NCBI GenBank assembly: GCA_025201765.1
Contig: MU623416.1
Span: forward strand, 112,132 to 176,131
Length of the DNA: 64,000 nt
Source of the DNA: Daldinia sp. FL1419
Lineage: Eukaryota; Ascomycota; Sordariomycetes; Xylariales; Hypoxylaceae
Direction: 5' to 3'
Under the pieces are notes generated by a model. It was not told where the DNA came from. It ran no database searches and saw nothing but the letters and a program-made list of their open reading frames with translations. Every line of letters begins with the position of its first letter. Positions within the stretch are counted from its first letter, which is position 1. Of the stretch, positions 58,301 to 64,000 are shown piece by piece. The translations under genes and the position numbers were made by a program.

Positions 58301-59678
58301 GCGGGTAGGGTTCACCCCTGGTAATTCCTAACAACCTCCATAATAGAGCTGCTAAGAATATCTGGCTGTTGTGAGCGGTATTTCGTATTCTGCCTGTTCT
58401 GGTTTCAAAGAATCCTTTCTTTTTCTCCGGCTGTTGAATAACTATGATCTTACATTGCTTATATCCGTTTAGTAAGCTGTATGAAAAGAGTATACGGAGG
58501 CATAATCGCATAAATTTCACAGACGCTTAAGATACACTATTTCCATGAAAGCTTCAAAATAGTTGGAGGAGGGGTTGGTCCAAGAAGAATATAGTGGGGA
58601 GTTTTAGTATGGTTACGCAGCATAGAACTGAAGACATAGCAGGTACCTTATACTTTACACTACGCTACCTCCTGGGTACTTGTATCAAAACGTATCTTCC
58701 TAGGTACCTATCCATCTATACAAATCTTCAAGACATTACTCCAGCTTCATGTATGTATTTCCAAGGTTACTTACTATATATATATAACTACCTAGTTTCT
58801 AATCGGATTGTCCAAATTTCCCAACGGCATCGTCTTTACACCAATAGAAAGCATCAATTCGGTACTAATAGGGGTGAAGATAAACTTATTAGTTTACTGT
58901 GGTCACAAATTTGGCCGCCTTGGTAATAATAGATCCTAATTTTTACTTCACTGAATGGGTAGGTAGGTTTCTCAAGCCTCAAGAAAGAAAGAAAAAAATC
59001 CACGAGACCAGCAAGGACACTTGACCTTTCCGGATGCAGGTACTTTCGCGCATGAGCTTCTCGCGCGGGTGGGTGGCAGAATTTGGAGAAACCCAAGAAA
59101 ATTCACTATACTTACACCTCAGTTGTGTCTTCTTACGCCATCCTCCCAAGATCTGTCTCATCGATTTCATTGGATAGAGATGATGTACATAATACTACAT
59201 AATGGACATATGGACCCACCAGCATACGTGCACAGATGCGTATTGGGGTAAATCGACAGTACCGTGGCTTATGCAAGCAGCAGTACGTGTCTATCAACTC
59301 TCCCATCAGATTTTACCCAGGTTCTTCTACGGGTTTCGAACATGCTCTTCGAATGAGACCTCGCTCAGCAACGCGAATGGATAGTACTCTCCAACGCTGA
59401 TGAAGCAAGGGGAAAAGGTTTGAATTCCGACCAAAGAACTTTTTTTTTTAAGAGCTAGACTCGCATCCTTACAGATCAAACTTTTTTTTTTTTTTTTTTC
59501 ATCCAGCTCCTTCGATATGCAAGCGACCAAGGAATTTAATGGTCTAGACCACCAAGGATGCATATCAAGCATCGACTCATACTTACTTCTCGGTATAAGA
59601 TTTATCGAGACGATGTAAAAAACTAAAAAAATTAAAAAATAAAAATAAAATAAAATAAAATAAAATATCGTGAGTTTT
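55378..59678. other. Gene desert before the AT-rich block
   Basis: About 4.3 kb with no convincing gene. It holds TATTTT-type tracts (55645-55672), palindromic TAGGTACCTA blocks (55960-55987, 56098-56113, 56481-56502), TACATAC repeats (56524-56555), a T17 run (58018-58036), and T tracts at 59440-59452 and 59482-59500. The first ~300 nt are the promoter side of the C2H2 gene. Confidence 0.5.
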
Positions 59679-60008
59679 TTAGACAACGGCTCGTCTTCTC
59701 CTTCCTAAGTGAACCGTAGCGTCCGCCACCGTGACAGTCCATTCATTTTTCGATTCGAACCAGTCGACGCGGGGTTCAACCATCTGAGATCTCTCGCCAC
59801 GGACTAGGCATTGAAAGGGTATCATAGCATAGTCACGGGCTATGGCATCGGCATTATTTACCTTTTTTTTTCCCTTTGCTATATTATTTTTCAACCCACC
59901 TGATTTGATATCTTTATTTTCATTAGGGCCTACGATAATCTTATTATTAGCCAATGGGGCGTATCCTACTCTACGGCCGGCGATATAGACTTGGTACCAC
60001 GCTGCCAA
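59679..60008 (-). CDS. Short ORF of unknown nature at the edge of the AT-rich block
   Basis: A 109-codon frame with ATG start. The first ~17 residues, MAAWYQVYIAGRRVG, faintly recall the N terminus of the small ATP-synthase subunit k (Atp19), but nothing after them fits, and the middle is Asn/Lys-rich as AT-rich DNA would give. It may be a gene fragment or chance. Confidence 0.2.
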   Translation of the reverse strand: MAAWYQVYIAGRRVGYAPLANNKIIVGPNENKDIKSGGLKNNIAKGKKKVNNADAIARDYAMIPFQCLVRGERSQMVEPRVDWFESKNEWTVTVADATVHLGRRRRAVV

Positions 60009-63000
60009 GACCGAAGTTCAACTCACTTACATTAGGGATGCCCATTATGCGCATAATAGATCTATTATGTAATATAATATATATAATGTATATTATGTAC
60101 ATAATATGTATAATAATACAGTTATTAAGTAATTAATATATAAAATTTTTTTAGTTTCAAATACATAATTTAAAACATCTCAAGTAATACCTATTATGAT
60201 GTAAATCAATTACAATTTAACCCCAAATACCTTTTAAAGATATTGAAATGTACAGCCAATTCGAGCTAATCAAACAAACCCATTTTTAACAAAAATGGGT
60301 AGCTTATAAGTATTATAAATAGTTATTATATATAAGGTTAGATTTAATAAATTTACAAAAATATTTGATAAATTACTGCCAATATTAAACCTATTTAAAT
60401 ACTTAAAAATTTAATATAAATTTTAATAACCCTCCAACCAATAATATTTCTATATACATATATAAATTAAATTAATTGTAATAAAAGATTTTATAAATTT
60501 AAACTATAAAGGTTATATATTACAATAGTTTAGCATTTAGTACGTACAAAAAACAAAAAAATAGGAGGTTATTTGAATTAGTTAATTTATTGTTTAAACC
60601 TTTTAATTATGAGGTTTTAATTATTATCTTATTAAATGATATTTATAAGGAATATTATATTAAATTTAAGGTTTTTATACAAGAATCTGAATATATAAAC
60701 ATTATATTTGATGGTTTAGATGATTTTATTAAATATTATATAATTAATATATTAATTTAATTATTAATTAGATTTGTTTTTTATTGGAAAACAATTGATA
60801 TAAATATTATATAATAATTAATTATTAATTAAATTAATATTTTATTACTTTTATTATAAGAAATTATGATTGATAATTTAATTAAAATTAATATTATTAG
60901 TATTGGGCTAAATGTATGTATAAAAGAAATAATAGTGAAAGTAAATAATAAGTAAAATAATGTAGTAAGACTTATATATTCATAAATCTTAAGGAAGAAA
61001 GTTATTTATTTTGAATTTAATAAATTTAAAACCTTTATATATATAATATACTAATTATGTAATATTTTTTTTATTTATTATAAAAGTTTATGATATTTAG
61101 TAATATATAACCATCATTTACTTTATTTCTTTTTGCAAATAGTAGGTTATAAACTATCATTAACTTCTTATTTTACTTAACTTTTTAAATGTAAATTAAT
61201 TTGGTTATTTTTTATTAATGTTTTTATAGTTTTATTAGGGGAGGTTTTTATTATAACATTAATTAAGTTATAAGTTTTATAGATCTAATAAATATTATTT
61301 ATTTTTCTATTCTTATATAATTATTTTAAAATTATAAAATTTATTATTAACCTTTTCTTATTAATAATACTTATTTGTACTAAATATTGGTACAAGGAAA
61401 ATGAATTGGTATAAAAAATAAAAAAAGCTTTAAGAAATGAGAAATGTTTTAATATAATATTAATAATATAATATATAATATATTTTATATTAAAATTTTA
61501 AATTATATTATATATTTTATTAATAAATATATTATAAGTGATGCGTTTATATTTAGTGGATGATTAATAGATTATATTATTGGTAATTTTAATCTTATTA
61601 TTTTAATTTGTTAGTTTTTTATTATTTAAAACAATGATGTATCCAATTTGTAAATTGAAATCTTTATTATTTATGAATGAGTTATTAATGAAAATATATA
61701 GATGGAGGTTTTGGAGGTTTAGTTCAATATATTTAAGTTTATAGGTTTTATTATCCATTTATTAAATAATTTTAATATTTAAAACTTTAGTTTTTTTAAT
61801 TTTTGGTTTTTAATATTAAGTAATAGTTGAGTAGTTAAAAATTGTTTTAGATTAATATATAAAAGTAATGTAAATTTTTTGAACCTTTTATTTTATAAAT
61901 TTATTAATTATGTTTATAATTTTAATATTTAATGGTTTAAGTTTTTTAATTTGATTTTTTTAGGTAATTAAAATTCTGTAATTATTATTATAAATTATAA
62001 TATAAATATTATTAAAATTTTTTGTTTTTTTATTTAATATTTTTTAAGGATATATTTTAATATTAATTTTATTAAATATTTTATTTTTGATTATAAGGAA
62101 TTTTATAATATTAATATTAAAAATATTATTTATTTATAAATTAGTGATTTTAAAGGATTCTAAATTAATAATTAATAAATAGGGGTTAAATATTAAAAAC
62201 CTTATATATAATTTGCGCTAATAATATTGAAAATAAATTTTAAATTAATATATATTAAATTTAATAAATCTATATAGTAATTTTATAATATATAATAATA
62301 TTCTCTCAGAATATTTATTTTTTAATTTAGTTAATAGATATATATAGATTATTTATTATATTAATATTTTAAATTAGATATATATTATAATAATGTTTTA
62401 TATTATAATTTTCATTTTTTATTAATATAAGAATAATATTAAAATTAATATAAAATATTAATTAACCTTTTAAATAATAAATACATAAATTATAATAAAT
62501 TCCTTATCAAAATCACCATAACCTTAAACTATTAATTTTAATTTCTTATATAAAAAGGAAATATTCTTACCCTTAATTTTACAAATCATTTATAATTTAA
62601 ATAATATAATATTTTAATATATTATTAGATTATACATCTCTAATTATAAAATACTATTTTTAAATAGGGCATCTAACTCTTTCAAATTTAATACTTCATA
62701 TGGCTTTCTAGGTGTAATTATCTTTCCATTTATTCATAATTAAAAAACTAAAATAAAATCAATCTATTCCTTATTAAAAAAATATATTATAACCACATAG
62801 GAAAAATCATTAATATATATAAACTCTTCTTCTAGAATAAACTCATAATTATTAAAATTAAAATTAGATTTAAATAATTTAAACCTTAATTATTTAACAA
62901 ATATAAATGTTTTTTTTAATTATACATAAAACTTAATATAAAAATTTTTAAATATAAATATTTTACTAAATATATTTAAAATAACAATTATATTTTTATT

Positions 63001-64000
63001 AATAATTATAATTATTTTATAAAAACTTTTCCAATTACCCTTTTCTTAATAAATTAAAACCTCACTACCTATCAAAAATGATATAGATAAGGTCTTTTAA
63101 ATATTCAAACCATTCCTTATATTTAAAACATTTTTAATTAACTATTGTAATTTAATCTTTTTAATTTCAATTATTGTTTTTTAAATAGCTTATATTCTTA
63201 TAATTTGAAAAAAAATAAATAATAAATTTATATTAATTTTAAAATATATATTAAAAATTAGAAGGGTAGGGATTAAACTATTTAAATTAACTATATTATT
63301 TATTATTTTAATAGTTATTTATAATTATAATATTTTTAAATTAAAACCTTAAAATTTATCTATAATAATTTTATAAATTTTATAAATAAGGCTATAATAC
63401 TTTTTTACTTTACTGATAGATTAATAAATTTTTACTAATATTTAATAATAAATAATTCCCATAATATATACCTCATTTTTAAACTTAATATTATTAAAGT
63501 TGGTACTAACATCATAAATAACTATATTAGGAAATCCAAAATAAATATCAATCCAATACTATTTAAACATCTCCCAAATTTCTTTAATTAAGATTATTTT
63601 CATGAAATATACTATTTAAAATCCAATAATTATATTAATTATATATAAAATAAGGTATTTATTAAAATATATAATATTAATAATTATTTTATAATTAAAA
63701 TTTAAATTAGGGTTTTTTAAATTAAACTTAAACCATTATAAAACTTTACCTTTAATTTAACAATAATAACAAAACTTATTAATTTCTTTAATATTATTAA
63801 TATCAATATCGTAACTTATTTTATCTAATAATATATACAATTTATCAACTAATAAATAATTGAAATAAATATATAACCATTATAATTCAATTTTTATAAA
63901 AAAAATAATATCTTTAAAATAAAATTATAAATATCCCCATTTTTATATAATTTTAATTATTATACCATCCTTACAAATTAATTAATTAATTATATTATTA
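60009..64000. repeat. Extremely AT-rich block, probably RIP-inactivated repeat DNA
   Basis: From about 60.05 kb to the window end the DNA is almost only A and T, with stops in every frame and no gene. This is typical of RIP-mutated transposon DNA or centromere- or subtelomere-like AT isochores of filamentous ascomycetes. GC skew changes in patches: C exceeds G up to ~60.54 kb, G exceeds C from there to ~62.4 kb (with short mixed stretches near 61.05-61.35 kb), and C strongly exceeds G from ~62.46 kb on. The original element cannot be recognised. Confidence 0.75.

Noticed and set aside
58209..58330. tRNA-like sequence on the minus strand
   Set aside because: It has a B-box-like GGGTTCAAGTC and a short inverted repeat near an anticodon position, but the acceptor and T stems do not pair. 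At best a tRNA-derived relic.
60009..64000. Possible mitochondrial DNA insertion because of AT-richness
   Set aside because: No rRNA, tRNA or respiratory-chain reading frame can be read in any frame, even with the mitochondrial code in mind; the skewed C/G loss fits RIP better.

Overview
The window looks like nuclear DNA of a filamentous ascomycete, probably a Sordariomycete. The genes carry short (about 50-130 nt) GT-AG introns with CTAAC-type branch points. The protein set is typically fungal (FunK1-type kinase, HeLo, HET, NmrA-like, ING/PHD and Bni4-like proteins). Intergenic DNA is peppered with the palindromic motif TAGGTACCTA and its TAGG/CCTA fragments. The last 4 kb are extremely AT-rich, as in DNA inactivated by repeat-induced point mutation (RIP). 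I ran no searches; names rest on motifs and length.

Layout. 1-8.3 kb: repeats and a long leader, then a four-exon Bni4-like scaffold gene and dus1 (tRNA dihydrouridine synthase). 9.3-20.6 kb: a decayed accessory stretch holding, all on the plus strand, relics of a FunK1 kinase, a HeLo domain, a coiled-coil/ankyrin gene and a HET-domain gene. Two intact genes sit among them: a polytopic membrane protein and a SnoaL-like protein. 21.5-28.2 kb: accessory enzymes (a secreted GH18-like protein, an F-box-like protein, an NmrA-like reductase and an epoxide hydrolase). 28.9-44.9 kb: mostly housekeeping. It holds cwc22 (splicing) divergent from DPM2 (dolichol-phosphate mannose synthesis), a large BCAS3-like WD40 protein, a tRNA-Leu(CAA) with an intron, a second SnoaL-like gene and an ING-family PHD protein. 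46.2-55.4 kb: a frameshifted alpha/beta-hydrolase relic, a gene-poor interval with a tRNA-derived SINE-like element, a polytopic membrane protein and a C2H2 zinc-finger protein. 55.4-59.7 kb is a gene desert leading into the AT-rich block from about 60.0 kb to the end.

Most genes act independently; I see no complete biosynthetic cluster and no clearly new working system. The most notable signals are: (1) the cluster of dead allorecognition/cell-death-type gene relics, whose in-frame stops are TAA or TAG at sites where homologous proteins make CAA/CAG the likely ancestral codon; (2) the strand-switching GC skew in the AT-rich terminal block, which fits RIP acting on one strand per patch; (3) a stop-free 81-nt intron that splits the PHD finger of the ING-family gene; (4) the SINE-like element. 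Exon boundaries were placed by hand from splice consensus, frame and family conservation.
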